18,919 bases of DNA from the NCBI RefSeq assembly GCF_946480385.1, contig NZ_CAMLJP010000115.1, positions 1 through 18,919 on the forward strand, in the 5' to 3' direction. Below the pieces are notes generated by a model. The model was not told the DNA's origin and did not search any database. It was given only the letters and a program-made list of their open reading frames with translations. Below are positions 1 through 7,619 of this stretch, in pieces (within the stretch, counting starts at the first letter, position 1; each line of letters starts with the position of its first letter). The translations under genes and the position numbers were made by a program. The stretch is from an uncultured Azospirillum sp. (GTDB taxonomy: Bacteria > Pseudomonadota > Alphaproteobacteria > Azospirillales > Azospirillaceae).

Positions 1-257
1 CCGCCATGGCTCGCCTGTCCGCCCTTGCGGCCGGCTTCCGCCGCCAGCGAGGGGTTCTTGGAGAAGCTGCGCGAGGAGGCGGGCACGCTGCGCCCACCCT
101 TGCGCCCGGCTTCCGCCGCGAGTTCCGGGTTCTTTGAAAAGCTGCGTTTGTCGGCCGGTACGCTTTCGCCGCCCTTGCTGGCAATTTGGCGTTGCCGATC
201 AGGGTCCATCGACGCGAAGCCGCGGCCCGACGTACGATTGCTCTCTTTCGAGGCCAT
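1..257 (-). CDS. KGG-repeat general stress protein (3' end off the left edge)
   Basis: The minus strand reads from an ATG at 257 for 85 full codons without a stop and leaves the window, so the C-terminus is missing. The protein carries about three copies of a roughly 25-residue repeat (starting near residues 12, 38 and 63), each with a core like RSFSKNPELAAEAGRKGG. That is the hallmark of the KGG-repeat family (Con-10/GsiB-like, PF10685), small hydrophilic proteins linked to desiccation, stationary-phase or general stress. The first repeat has diverged (GFASMDPDRQRQIASKGG). A strong Shine-Dalgarno GGAGG (268..264) lies 6 nt before the ATG. An EcfG-type promoter lies just upstream, which fits stress induction. 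The molecular role of the family is not well defined. The repeat pattern makes the family call confident; the full length is unknown. Confidence 0.85.
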   Translation of the reverse strand, partial: MASKESNRTSGRGFASMDPDRQRQIASKGGESVPADKRSFSKNPELAAEAGRKGGRSVPASSRSFSKNPSLAAEAGRKGGQASHG

Positions 258-290
258 AACCAACCTCCGACTGTGCCTTGTTGATTCGAC

Positions 291-316
291 AACCGGACAG
301 CCGGGGGGTTGGTTCC
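291..316 (-). promoter_or_regulatory. EcfG (general stress sigma factor)-type promoter of the KGG gene
   Basis: On the minus strand GGAAC (316..312) is followed after 16 nt by CGGTT (295..291). The known alphaproteobacterial EcfG/RpoE2 consensus is GGAAC-N16/17-CGTT, also written GGAAC-N18/19-TT, so the -35 matches exactly and the -10 nearly. The implied start near 284 gives a short leader of about 27 nt before the ATG at 257. The downstream gene is of a stress-related family, which supports the call independently. Confidence 0.6.
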
Positions 317-370
317 AAATCACCAATAAATTCTGCAACCGGAATTGTCGGTGCAGCGATCATTTCGTTT

Positions 371-387
371 CGGCAACAGTCTTGCCG
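371..387 (-). terminator. Weak hairpin after the CitE-like gene
   Basis: A perfect 6-bp inverted repeat, CGGCAA / TTGCCG with a 5-nt loop, lies 4 nt past the stop of the CitE-like gene. No T-run follows on the minus strand, so if it acts in termination it is not a classical intrinsic terminator. It may be chance. Confidence 0.25.
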
Positions 388-391
388 CTGC

Positions 392-1273
392 TCACCCCGC
401 GGTTTGCAGCTTGGCGATGGCGTCGGCCAGGGTCACCAGCCGGCGGGCGTTCTCGACATGCAGGTTCTCCACCAGCTTGCCGTCGACCAGCACCACGCCC
501 TTGCCGGCGGCGGCTGCCTCCGCATGGGCGGCGATGATGCGGTGGGCTTGGGCGATTTCCTCGTCATCCGGGGCGAAGGCGGCGTTGCAGGCGGCAATCG
601 TCTTGGGATGGATCAGCGTCTTGCCGTCGAAGCCCAATTCCCGCCCCTGCCGGCAGGAGGCGGCGAAGCCCTCGTCGTCGTTCAGGTCCAGATGCACGCC
701 GTCCAGCACCGCCAGCCCATAGGCCCGTGCCGCCAGCAGGCACAGCCCCAGGCTGGTGATCATCGGCAGCCGCTCTGCCGTGTGGGCGGCGTGCAGGTCC
801 TTGGCGAGGTCCGAGGTCCCGAGCACCAGGGCGCCGACGGCGGGGGAGGCTCCGGCGATCTCCTTGGCGTTCAGGATGCCCAGCGGCGTTTCCATCATGC
901 ACCAGATCGTCTGCCCGGCCGACGCCCCGGCGGCGCGCAGCACCGCTTCGGCCTGCCGCACGGCGTCGGGGCTCTCCACCTTCGGCAGCAGCACGGCGTC
1001 GGCGCCGCTGGCCGCGGCCATGCGCAGATCGTCATAGCCCCAGGGCGTGTTCAGCCCGTTCACCCGGACGATCAGTTCTCGCCCGCCATAGCCGCCGGCC
1101 GACAGCGCGGTCGCGATTGTGTCGCGCGCCATCGCCTTGGCGTCGGGGGCGACCGCATCCTCCAAGTCGAGGATCAGCCCGTCGGCGGGCAGGCTGCGCC
1201 CCTTCTCCAGCGCGCGGGCGTTCGAACCCGGCATGTAGAGCACGCTGCGGCGGGGGCGGACGGTCGTGGCCAT
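392..1273 (-). CDS. HpcH/HpaI aldolase / CitE-like CoA-ester lyase
   Basis: A 293-residue protein of the citrate lyase beta-subunit (CitE)/malyl-CoA lyase superfamily, TIM-barrel enzymes that cleave or hydrolyse (3S)-malyl-CoA, beta-methylmalyl-CoA or citramalyl-CoA using Mg2+. Visible motifs are [14 protein letters not shown] near the N-terminus, the [10 protein letters not shown] segment (Asp36, Glu38, Asp39), the RVN arginine (Arg70, CoA/carboxylate binding), Glu128 in MMETPLGI and Asp155 in GTSDLAKDL (the two expected metal ligands), [10 protein letters not shown], and a C-terminal [16 protein letters not shown] typical of the Mcl/CLYBL-like branch. There is no citrate lyase alpha or gamma gene nearby, so it is not part of a citrate lyase complex. 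The ATG is preceded by GGGA about 7 nt upstream. Which CoA ester it uses (lyase versus malyl-CoA thioesterase) cannot be decided from the sequence. It is transcribed divergently from pdxY. Confidence 0.88.
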   Translation of the reverse strand: MATTVRPRRSVLYMPGSNARALEKGRSLPADGLILDLEDAVAPDAKAMARDTIATALSAGGYGGRELIVRVNGLNTPWGYDDLRMAAASGADAVLLPKVESPDAVRQAEAVLRAAGASAGQTIWCMMETPLGILNAKEIAGASPAVGALVLGTSDLAKDLHAAHTAERLPMITSLGLCLLAARAYGLAVLDGVHLDLNDDEGFAASCRQGRELGFDGKTLIHPKTIAACNAAFAPDDEEIAQAHRIIAAHAEAAAAGKGVVLVDGKLVENLHVENARRLVTLADAIAKLQTAG

Positions 1274-1374
1274 GGCGGTTTCCCGGAATTGCGAATGGTT
1301 GGAGACGGCAGCTTTAGCCGCGGGGCGCCACCCTGTCCATGGGCCAGGCCGTCACAGTGTCCGCACGGGCAGGC

Positions 1375-1389
1375 GCATGGCAGCCATGC
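1375..1389. promoter_or_regulatory. Perfect palindrome in the CitE-like/pdxY divergent region (possible operator)
   Basis: GCATGGC-A-GCCATGC is a perfect 7+1+7 palindrome within the 186-bp space between two divergent genes, about 70 bp before pdxY and about 100 bp before the CitE-like start. A one-base loop makes an RNA hairpin unlikely, so it looks more like a dimeric regulator's DNA site. No regulator gene is adjacent to name it. Confidence 0.35.
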
Positions 1390-1459
1390 CGCTAGCCCCG
1401 GCCATCGTCCCGGAGTCGGCGGCTTTACGCCCGGCGGACGGTCGCTTACGCTTGCTGTC

Positions 1460-2320
1460 ATGAAAAGCGTCCTCACCATCCAATCGCACGTCGCCTATGG
1501 CTATGTCGGCAACCGGGCCGCGGTGTTTCCGCTGCAGCGGCTGGGGATCGACGCCACGGCGGTGAACACCGTCCAGTTCTCCAACCACACCGGCTATGGC
1601 GCCTGGACCGGACAGGTCTTCACGGCGGAGCACATCGCCGACATCGTCGACGGCATCGCCGCCCGCGGCGTGCTGCCGGCTCAGGACGCAGTGCTGTCCG
1701 GCTATATGGGCGCCGTCGAGCTGGGGCAGGTGATCGTCGAGACCGCGGCGCGGGTGAAGGGCGCCAATCCGCATGCGATCTATTGCTGCGATCCAGTGAT
1801 GGGCGATGTCGGGCGCGGCTTCTTCGTGCGGCCCGGCCTGCCGGAATTCATCCGCGACCATGCGGTGCCCGCCGCCGATCTGATGACGCCGAACCAGTTC
1901 GAGCTGGAATATCTGACCGACCGCAAGGTGGAGACGCTGGACGACGCGCTGGCCGCCACCGCGGCATTGCGGGCACGCGGGCCGCGGCTGGTCCTGGTCA
2001 CCAGCCTGACGCGCAGCGATGCCGATCCCGACAGCATCGAGATGCTGGCGGACGGCGCCGACGGCTCCTGGCTGGTGTCCACGCCGCGCCTGACCTTCGA
2101 CCCGCCGCCCAACGGGTCGGGCGACGCGGTGGCGGCGCTGTTCCTCGCCCATTACCTGACCGCCTTCGACCCGGCCGATGCGCTGGAAAAGGCGGCCGCG
2201 GCGATCTTCGCCATCTTCGAGACGACCAAGCGCATCGGTACGCGGGAGCTTCAGCTGATCGCCGCCCAGGACGATTTCGTCAATCCGCCCCGCCGTTTCA
2301 CCGCGACGCGCATTCGCTGA
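1460..2320 (+). CDS. pdxY: Pyridoxal kinase
   Basis: A 286-residue ribokinase-fold kinase that phosphorylates pyridoxal (and probably other B6 vitamers) to pyridoxal 5'-phosphate in the salvage pathway; E. coli PdxY has 287 residues. Visible features are the N-terminal [16 protein letters not shown] substrate/dimer segment, [12 protein letters not shown] (residues 40-51), [15 protein letters not shown] (109-123), the [12 protein letters not shown] block (143-154), and [15 protein letters not shown], in which Asp222 is the expected catalytic base next to the anion hole. The frame is open far upstream, but similarity begins exactly at the ATG at 1460 ([10 protein letters not shown]), which is the family's normal start. 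No good Shine-Dalgarno lies within 15 nt; the nearest GGA is about 21 nt away. It converges on the histidine kinase gene, with 54 bp between the stops. It is divergent from the CitE-like gene, and no functional link between the two is evident. Confidence 0.93.
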   Translation: MKSVLTIQSHVAYGYVGNRAAVFPLQRLGIDATAVNTVQFSNHTGYGAWTGQVFTAEHIADIVDGIAARGVLPAQDAVLSGYMGAVELGQVIVETAARVKGANPHAIYCCDPVMGDVGRGFFVRPGLPEFIRDHAVPAADLMTPNQFELEYLTDRKVETLDDALAATAALRARGPRLVLVTSLTRSDADPDSIEMLADGADGSWLVSTPRLTFDPPPNGSGDAVAALFLAHYLTAFDPADALEKAAAAIFAIFETTKRIGTRELQLIAAQDDFVNPPRRFTATRIR

Positions 2321-2374
2321 TCTGGCTCTTCCGCATGGGTTTTGCGTCCTCCGGCCGCGTGCGTCGAGGCAGTC

Positions 2375-4582
2375 TCAGGCCGCGGGCGCGGCGTGGCTGT
2401 CCATCTTGATCGAGCGATCGATCACCCGTTCCGCCGGCAGCCGTACCGTCATCGCGGTCCCGGCCTCCGGCGTGCTGCGGCAGGTCAGCGTTCCGCCATG
2501 CAGGTCGACGAAGTTCTTCGAGATCGACAGGCCCAGCCCGGTGCCCTCGTACCTGCGGTTCGCGGCATTCTCCGCCTGACGGAAGGGCTGGAACAGGTCG
2601 GCCATGAAGTCGGGCGGGATGCCGATTCCGGTGTCGGCCACCGTCAGCGCGAAGCCGCCATCCTCGTCCAGACCGGCGGTGATTGTGATGCTTCCGCCGC
2701 TGGGCGTGAACTTCACGGCGTTGGACAGCAGGTTCAGGATCACCTGCTTGAAGGCCCGGCGGTCGACCCACAAGGTGGCGACGGCGGCCGTCGCCTCGTT
2801 GTGGATGGCGACCCCGCCGGCGGCGGCACGGTCGCGCACCATCATCAGGCATTGCCCGACCGCCTCATGCGCCTCGACCGCCTCTTCGCACAGCTCGAAC
2901 TGGCCGGAGTCCAGCTTCGACATGTCCAGCACGGCGTTGACGATGTCGAGCAGATGCCGGCCGCTGTCGTGGATGTCGGCGATGCAGGACTTCTGCCGTT
3001 CATTGACGGCGCCGAAGAACTCGCTGTCCAGCACCTCGGCGAAGCCGATGATTGCGTTCAGCGGGGTGCGCAGCTCGTGGCTCATGTTGGCGAGGAATTC
3101 GCTCTTCGCCCGGTTTCCCAGTTCCGCCTGCGTCTTCGAGGCGATCAGTTCCGCCTCCTGCTGCTTGCGGCGGGTCATGTCGCGGATGACGCCGACATAG
3201 ATGCGCGGTTCGTCCGGACGCAGCGCGCCGACGGAGGCCGGGTAGGACGCAGGAGCGCAGGGACCGCCGCCCAGCCGCAGATCGCTGACGGTGAAGCCGA
3301 CCGGGAAGGCACGGCCGTCGCGGCGCAGGGCCGTCAGGTCGCGGTCGTTGGCGCCGCCGCGGGCGTCGGGGATCAGCGCCTCGATCGGTTGGCCGATCAT
3401 CTCGCGCTCCGGCACGCCGAACATCATCTCGGCCGCCCGGTTGAAGGTGACGATGCGCCCGGCGCTGTCGAAGGTCACCACCGCATCCAGCATGGAATCG
3501 AGGATGCCGCGGATCCGGCGTGAGGCACGGGCCAGCCGGGTCTGATCCTCCTCCCGCCGGGCATGCTGGCGGACGACGAAGGCGGTCAGCAGAGCGATGG
3601 CGATGGTCATGACCGTGCCGATGGCGGTCCAGGCCGCCGTATCGCGCCGCCATTCGGCCAGCGCCGCCCCCACCGGCAACGTCGCCACGATGACGAAGGG
3701 ATAGCCCTGCACCCGCCGCACGCTGACCAAACTGTCGACCCCGGGCTGCGGACCAGCGGGACCTGAAACCGGCATGGCGTCGCGGATGGTGGCCTCGTCA
3801 TGCGCCGCCAACGCCTGCCAGACCGCCGGCCAGTCGGTCAGCCGGGCCGGCGCATTGTGACCCGGCGGCCGGTCCAGCAGGATGGTGCCGTCCGTCAGCG
3901 CCAGGATCACGCCGCCCTTGCGGTCGATGTTCCGCGATTCCAGCGTCGCCGCCAGCCGGTTCGGGTCGACCATGGCGACCAGCACGCCGCGGAAGCCGCC
4001 GCTGCGCTCCGTCCAGCGCCGGCTGAAGGGAATGACGCGCGTCCCGGCCCGCACCCGGCTGGCGATGGCGGCGCTGACATGCAGCCCCTCTCCCGCACCG
4101 TCGCGCGGCCCGGTGAAATAGGCACGGTCCGACAGCGTCGCCGTCGGCAAGGGCGCCTCGGCCGAATGGTGCAGGGCGAGGCCGTCGGCGCCGACCACCA
4201 CCAGATCGGCCAGTTCAGCGAAGGAATCGCGCCGCTCCCGCAGATGGTGATGGATGGCCGGACTGCCGCGCCGGGTGCCGTCGGGAAGCATGTCGAGCGC
4301 GAAAGCGAGGTCCCGCAGCAGTTGGTCGACCGAAAAGGCGGTGCGCAAAGTCTGCGCTTCCAGCATGCGGGCAAGATCGCGGGTGGCGCGCTCCCCCGCA
4401 TCCAGGGCCTCGCGCCGGCCCAACAGAATGCCGTAACCGATCAGCGCGTTCACCACGAGGATGAAGGCGAGGCCGGAGGCGGTCATCAGGAAGCGCACCG
4501 ATCCCAAACGTCCACGCAGTGCCTGCGCCAGACCGGCGGTGGAGCGGGGCAGCGGCGGAGAGGCAGACCCTGGAACGGGCAT
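2375..4582 (-). CDS. Membrane-bound PAS sensor histidine kinase (orphan)
   Basis: Taking the ATG at 4582 (MPVPGSASPPLPRS), the protein has 735 residues. Transmembrane segment 1 is at about 31-54 and segment 2 at about 316-338. Between them lies a roughly 260-residue periplasmic domain that looks like a Cache/PDC sensor (SDRAYFTGP, VVVGADGLALHHS, ALTDGTILLDRPPG). A PAS domain follows at about 356-478 (SMLDAVVTFDSAGRIVTFNRAAEMMFG). The HisKA box SEFLANMSHELRTPLNAIIGF has the phospho-accepting His502, and the HATPase_c domain (about 610-725) shows the N box NLLSNAVKFTPSGG, G1 box DTGIGIPP and G2 box GTGLGLSISKN. It lacks a receiver domain and no response regulator gene is adjacent, so it is an orphan kinase with unknown partner and signal. 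The frame stays open up to 4849, but that stretch is unlike the family and would remove most of the zapE promoter region. A GGAAG sits 11 nt before the chosen ATG. Confidence 0.9.
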   Translation of the reverse strand: MPVPGSASPPLPRSTAGLAQALRGRLGSVRFLMTASGLAFILVVNALIGYGILLGRREALDAGERATRDLARMLEAQTLRTAFSVDQLLRDLAFALDMLPDGTRRGSPAIHHHLRERRDSFAELADLVVVGADGLALHHSAEAPLPTATLSDRAYFTGPRDGAGEGLHVSAAIASRVRAGTRVIPFSRRWTERSGGFRGVLVAMVDPNRLAATLESRNIDRKGGVILALTDGTILLDRPPGHNAPARLTDWPAVWQALAAHDEATIRDAMPVSGPAGPQPGVDSLVSVRRVQGYPFVIVATLPVGAALAEWRRDTAAWTAIGTVMTIAIALLTAFVVRQHARREEDQTRLARASRRIRGILDSMLDAVVTFDSAGRIVTFNRAAEMMFGVPEREMIGQPIEALIPDARGGANDRDLTALRRDGRAFPVGFTVSDLRLGGGPCAPASYPASVGALRPDEPRIYVGVIRDMTRRKQQEAELIASKTQAELGNRAKSEFLANMSHELRTPLNAIIGFAEVLDSEFFGAVNERQKSCIADIHDSGRHLLDIVNAVLDMSKLDSGQFELCEEAVEAHEAVGQCLMMVRDRAAAGGVAIHNEATAAVATLWVDRRAFKQVILNLLSNAVKFTPSGGSITITAGLDEDGGFALTVADTGIGIPPDFMADLFQPFRQAENAANRRYEGTGLGLSISKNFVDLHGGTLTCRSTPEAGTAMTVRLPAERVIDRSIKMDSHAAPAA

Positions 4583-4847
4583 CGGCGTTGCGGCTTCCAG
4601 TGAGGCTTGCGGCCGGACGGCCCGTGTTGATCGGATGAGCCGATACCCTAAAGAAAGTGCAACGGAACTGAAACATGGGGATTGCCGATGCGCGCACATG
4701 CCGCGCCGCCGCATTTCCGTTCCAGGGGCCGTCATGGCGTCGTGCGCCACCCTGCCATTCCCCTTCCGCCATCCTGTCGGCGGTTGCCGGGAGCGTTTCC
4801 TTCCGCTAGGTAAGGGCCATCTAGGCAGCCGGATCGCCCATATTCCC

Positions 4848-6020
4848 ATGACCGACGGACCGCTTTCGCTCTACCGCGCCCGCCGCGGCAGCGGCACTCT
4901 TCGCCCCGATCCCGACCAGGAACTGGCGGCGGAGAAGTTCCAAAGCCTGTATCAGGCGCTGAAGGGCTATCAGCCGCAGCCCGCGGGTGACGACAGGCCG
5001 GCCGGGGGAGGGTGGCTGGAACGGTTCGGGCTGGGTCGCCGCCGCGCCGCGCCGCCGCCGCCGGATATCGCCTCCACCGCGCCGCAGGGGCTGTACATCT
5101 ACGGCAGCGTCGGGCGCGGCAAGTCGATGCTGATGGACCTGTTCTATGAGACGGCGCCGGTCGACAAGAAGCGGCGCGTCCATTTCCATGAATTCATGCT
5201 GGAGATCCACCAGCGCATCCACGACCACCGGCAATCCGGCAAGGGAAAAGGAGACGGCCCCGACGAGGCGCTGCCCGAATTGGCCCGCGCGCTCGCCGAC
5301 GAGGCGTGGCTGCTCTGCTTCGACGAGTTCCACGTCACCAACATCGTCGATGCGATGATCCTGGGCCGGCTGTTCACCAACCTGTTCGATCTGGGCGTCG
5401 TGGTGGTGGCGACCTCCAACTGGCCGCCGGACATGCTGTACAAGGACGGGCTCCAGCGCGAGCTGTTCCTGCCCTTCATCGCGCTCCTCAAGGAGAAGCT
5501 CGACATCCTGTCGCTGGACGGCCCGACCGACTACCGGCTGGACCGTCTGAAGGGCGTGCCGATCTACCACCACCCGCTGGGCGCGGCATCGGATGCTGCC
5601 ATTGCCAAAGCCTTTTCCGACCTGACCGGAGGAGCGGCGGGCGAGCCCTGCCATCTGACGGTGCAGGGTCGCCGGGTCGAGATCGACCGTGCCGCCAAAT
5701 GCGTGGCCTGGGTCGATTTCTGGAACCTGTGCGGCAAGCCGCTGGGGGCCGCCGACTATCTGGCCATCGCCACCCATTTCCACACGGTCCTGATCGACCA
5801 TGTGCCCACGATGAAGGACGAACTGCGCAACGAGGCCAAGCGTTTCATGACGCTGATCGATGCGCTGTACGAGCACAAGGTGAACGTCGTCATCGCCGCC
5901 GAAGGCCCGCCCGAACGCCTCTATCCCGAAGGCACGCATGCCTTCGAGTTCGAACGCACGGTCAGCCGGCTGATGGAGATGCAGAGCGAGGACTACCTGC
6001 AAAGACAGCATTTGACTTAA
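4848..6020 (+). CDS. zapE: Cell division protein ZapE / AFG1-like ATPase
   Basis: A 390-residue AFG1/ZapE-family P-loop ATPase; E. coli ZapE has 375. In E. coli it associates with the division ring and affects FtsZ under stress, and the mitochondrial homologue LACE1/Afg1 acts in protein quality control. Walker A is GSVGRGKS at residues 86-93. Walker B is LCFDEFHV with Asp159 and Glu160, and a sensor-1-like VVVATSNWPPD follows. The family-specific TDYRLDRL, DFWNLCGKPLGAADYLAIA and C-terminal FEFERTVSRLMEMQSEDYL segments are present. The chosen ATG gives MTDGPLSLYRA, a normal family N-terminus, although the Shine-Dalgarno is poor (GGA about 14 nt upstream). It is divergent from the histidine kinase gene across 265 bp, in which I see no confident promoter. 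It appears monocistronic. Confidence 0.93.
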   Translation: MTDGPLSLYRARRGSGTLRPDPDQELAAEKFQSLYQALKGYQPQPAGDDRPAGGGWLERFGLGRRRAAPPPPDIASTAPQGLYIYGSVGRGKSMLMDLFYETAPVDKKRRVHFHEFMLEIHQRIHDHRQSGKGKGDGPDEALPELARALADEAWLLCFDEFHVTNIVDAMILGRLFTNLFDLGVVVVATSNWPPDMLYKDGLQRELFLPFIALLKEKLDILSLDGPTDYRLDRLKGVPIYHHPLGAASDAAIAKAFSDLTGGAAGEPCHLTVQGRRVEIDRAAKCVAWVDFWNLCGKPLGAADYLAIATHFHTVLIDHVPTMKDELRNEAKRFMTLIDALYEHKVNVVIAAEGPPERLYPEGTHAFEFERTVSRLMEMQSEDYLQRQHLT

Positions 6021-6191
6021 GCGGGTTTCCGTGCGTCCTGAAAGCTGCAACCCGTTTCGGCTTGTCGCTTTCTGGGCGGTCGGCCTGTTGGGTTCCATGC
6101 GGCATTCGCGAGAATCGACCCCTGACGTGGATTATTTTGCATCGGGCCTTGTTCGTGTCGATTGAAAGCAATCCACGGCGGGGCATTCACC

Positions 6192-6656
6192 ATGAAGGCG
6201 CGTTTTATTGTGCTCGGCTGCCTGCTGGCGGCCGAGATGGCCGGTTGCACCCCAAGGCCATACTTCGAAACGACGACGACCTATGTTTCTCCGACCGGAG
6301 AGGCAGGACAGCTCTGCATCGCCCAGTGCAGACAGGGGAGGTCCATTTGCGAATCTGCGAAGGAACTGGCCCTTCAAACCTGCAAGGCCGAGGGCCTGAC
6401 CCGCGCGCATGAGGATTATCGGGCCTATGTCAAGTCATTGCCCAAGGATTTCAATAGAAAGAAGATGAAAAGGATCGAGGATTTTGAGCGCGAGATCAGC
6501 TGTTCCAGTAATCTTTTTTGCGGAATTGACTATAATGAGTGCTTCAAATCCTGCGGCGGCCGGATCGAGCAGCAGACCTTTTGCGTCAAGGATTGCAAGC
6601 TGATGAAGCCGCCACAGCCGGACGGGGTCGCGGTCGGGCCGAAGACCACGCTCTGA
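6192..6656 (+). CDS. Small cysteine-rich lipoprotein, hypothetical
   Basis: I do not recognise a named family. The 154-residue product begins MKARFIVLGCLLAAEMAGC, a lipoprotein signal peptide with the lipobox-like MAGC and Cys19 as the predicted lipidated residue. It is therefore probably anchored in the inner or outer membrane, facing the periplasm. After Cys19 there are ten more cysteines: 42, 46, 53, 64, 104, 110, 117, 121, 131 and 135. The last four form CX3C-X9-CX3C, a twin-CX3C spacing typical of disulfide-stapled helical hairpins. A basic, lysine-rich helix (about 84-100) separates the two cysteine clusters. A TTG at 6162 could add ten residues, but the ATG at 6192 gives the better signal peptide and has a GGCGGGG-like site upstream. 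Its GC is visibly lower than its neighbours'. It is transcribed towards lipA and is probably monocistronic. Function unknown. Confidence 0.75.
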   Translation: MKARFIVLGCLLAAEMAGCTPRPYFETTTTYVSPTGEAGQLCIAQCRQGRSICESAKELALQTCKAEGLTRAHEDYRAYVKSLPKDFNRKKMKRIEDFEREISCSSNLFCGIDYNECFKSCGGRIEQQTFCVKDCKLMKPPQPDGVAVGPKTTL

Positions 6657-6692
6657 CCCCAGCGGTCCCGTCGAAGACCGCTGGGGTCAGAG
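6651..6692. terminator. Perfect 16-bp hairpin between convergent lipoprotein gene and lipA
   Basis: CTCTGACCCCAGCGGT (6651-6666) is exactly complementary to ACCGCTGGGGTCAGAG (6677-6692), with a 10-nt loop. It begins inside the last codons of the lipoprotein gene and includes its TGA, and it ends 6 bp before the lipA stop. The position suits a bidirectional terminator. There is no T-run on either side, so termination may be Rho-assisted, or the hairpin may serve as an mRNA 3' end stabiliser. The very long perfect stem might also be a copy of a dispersed palindromic repeat. Confidence 0.6.
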
Positions 6693-6698
6693 CAACGC

Positions 6699-7619
6699 TC
6701 AATCCTTCATCGCCGCCCGCCGCCGCAGCTCTTCGAAGTCGCGGCCGGCGTGGTGGGAGGAGCGGGTCAGCGGGGTTGCCGACACCATCAGGAAACCCTT
6801 CGCCCGCGCCACTGTGCCGTAGCGTTCGAACTCCTCTGGCGTGACGTGGCGGGCGACCGGGTGGTGGTTGGGGGTGGGGCGGAGATACTGGCCGATGGTC
6901 AGGAAATCGACGCCCGCCGCCCGCAGATCGTCCATCACCTGCAGCACCTCCGCCGGCTCCTCGCCCAGTCCGACCATGATGCCGGACTTGGTGAAGATCG
7001 ACGGGTCGCGCTCCTTCACCCGCTCCAGCAGGCGCAGCGAGCCGTAATAGCGCGCCCCCGGCCGCACATCGGAGTAGAGCCTCGGCACGGTTTCCAGATT
7101 GTGGTTGTAGACGTCGGGCCGGGCATCCGCCACCGCCTCCACCGCCCCGGGCTTGTTGCGGAAGTCGGGAGTCAGCACCTCCACCGTCGTGGTGGGGGAG
7201 GTATCGCGGATGCGGGCGATGCAGCGGGCGAAATGCGCCGCACCGCCGTCCGGCAGATCGTCGCGGTCGACCGAGGTGATAACGACATGGGCGAGGCCCA
7301 GTTCGCCCACCGCCTCGGCCAGCCGGTCCGGTTCGTGGGGATCGAGCGCGTCCGGCCGGCCGGTGGCGACGTTGCAGAAGGCGCAGGCCCGCGTGCACAC
7401 GCTGCCCAGGATCATCACCGTGGCGTGCCGCTTGCTCCAGCATTCGCCGATGTTGGGGCAGGCGGCCTCCTCGCAGACCGTGTTCAGGCCGTGGCGGCGG
7501 ACGAGCGATTGCGTGTCCTCGAACGCCGCACCGCCGGGCGCGCGGGCGCGGAGCCATGCCGGCTTTTCGGCCCGGTGCTCTGGGCGGGCGGGTTTCATGT
7601 GCATCGCGGGCAGGGCCAT
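6699..7619 (-). CDS. lipA: Lipoyl synthase, last gene of the acetoin operon
   Basis: A 306-residue radical SAM enzyme that inserts two sulfurs into protein-bound octanoyl groups to make lipoyl cofactor. The auxiliary-cluster cysteines are Cys49, Cys54 and Cys60 ([12 protein letters not shown]), and the radical SAM CX3CX2C is Cys75, Cys79 and Cys82 (CTRACAFC). The C-terminal RSS motif (LTRSSHHAG), whose serine also ligates the auxiliary cluster, is present, so the enzyme looks intact. The ATG at 7619 overlaps the bdhA stop (TGATG), which indicates translational coupling; internal ATGs at residues 6 and 8 are alternatives. Placing it at the end of an aco operon fits the need to lipoylate AcoC; a LipA-like gene (acoS) is described in the Pelobacter carbinolicus aco cluster. 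Whether this is the genome's only lipA or a dedicated second copy cannot be seen here. Confidence 0.93.
   Translation of the reverse strand: MALPAMHMKPARPEHRAEKPAWLRARAPGGAAFEDTQSLVRRHGLNTVCEEAACPNIGECWSKRHATVMILGSVCTRACAFCNVATGRPDALDPHEPDRLAEAVGELGLAHVVITSVDRDDLPDGGAAHFARCIARIRDTSPTTTVEVLTPDFRNKPGAVEAVADARPDVYNHNLETVPRLYSDVRPGARYYGSLRLLERVKERDPSIFTKSGIMVGLGEEPAEVLQVMDDLRAAGVDFLTIGQYLRPTPNHHPVARHVTPEEFERYGTVARAKGFLMVSATPLTRSSHHAGRDFEELRRRAAMKD

Noticed and set aside
25..537. A plus-strand open frame at the left edge with repeat-like translation
   Set aside because: The repeats come from the KGG-repeat gene on the opposite strand, which has the ribosome binding site, promoter and family motif.
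278..1459. Upstream extension of the pdxY frame across the whole CitE-like gene
   Set aside because: The extension is antisense to a clear CitE-family gene, and family similarity starts exactly at the ATG at 1460.
4664..4690. GGAAC on the plus strand upstream of zapE as a possible EcfG promoter
   Set aside because: No GTT or CGTT-like -10 is present 16-17 nt downstream.
4583..4849. N-terminal extension of the histidine kinase to 4849
   Set aside because: The added 89 residues look like translated non-coding DNA, have no domain similarity and would overlap the zapE start. The ATG at 4582 gives a normal N-terminus before the first membrane segment.
6022..6060. CGGGTT...AACCCG inverted repeat after zapE as a terminator
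   Set aside because: Only 6 bp of stem with a 21-nt loop and no real T-run; it is not distinguishable from chance.
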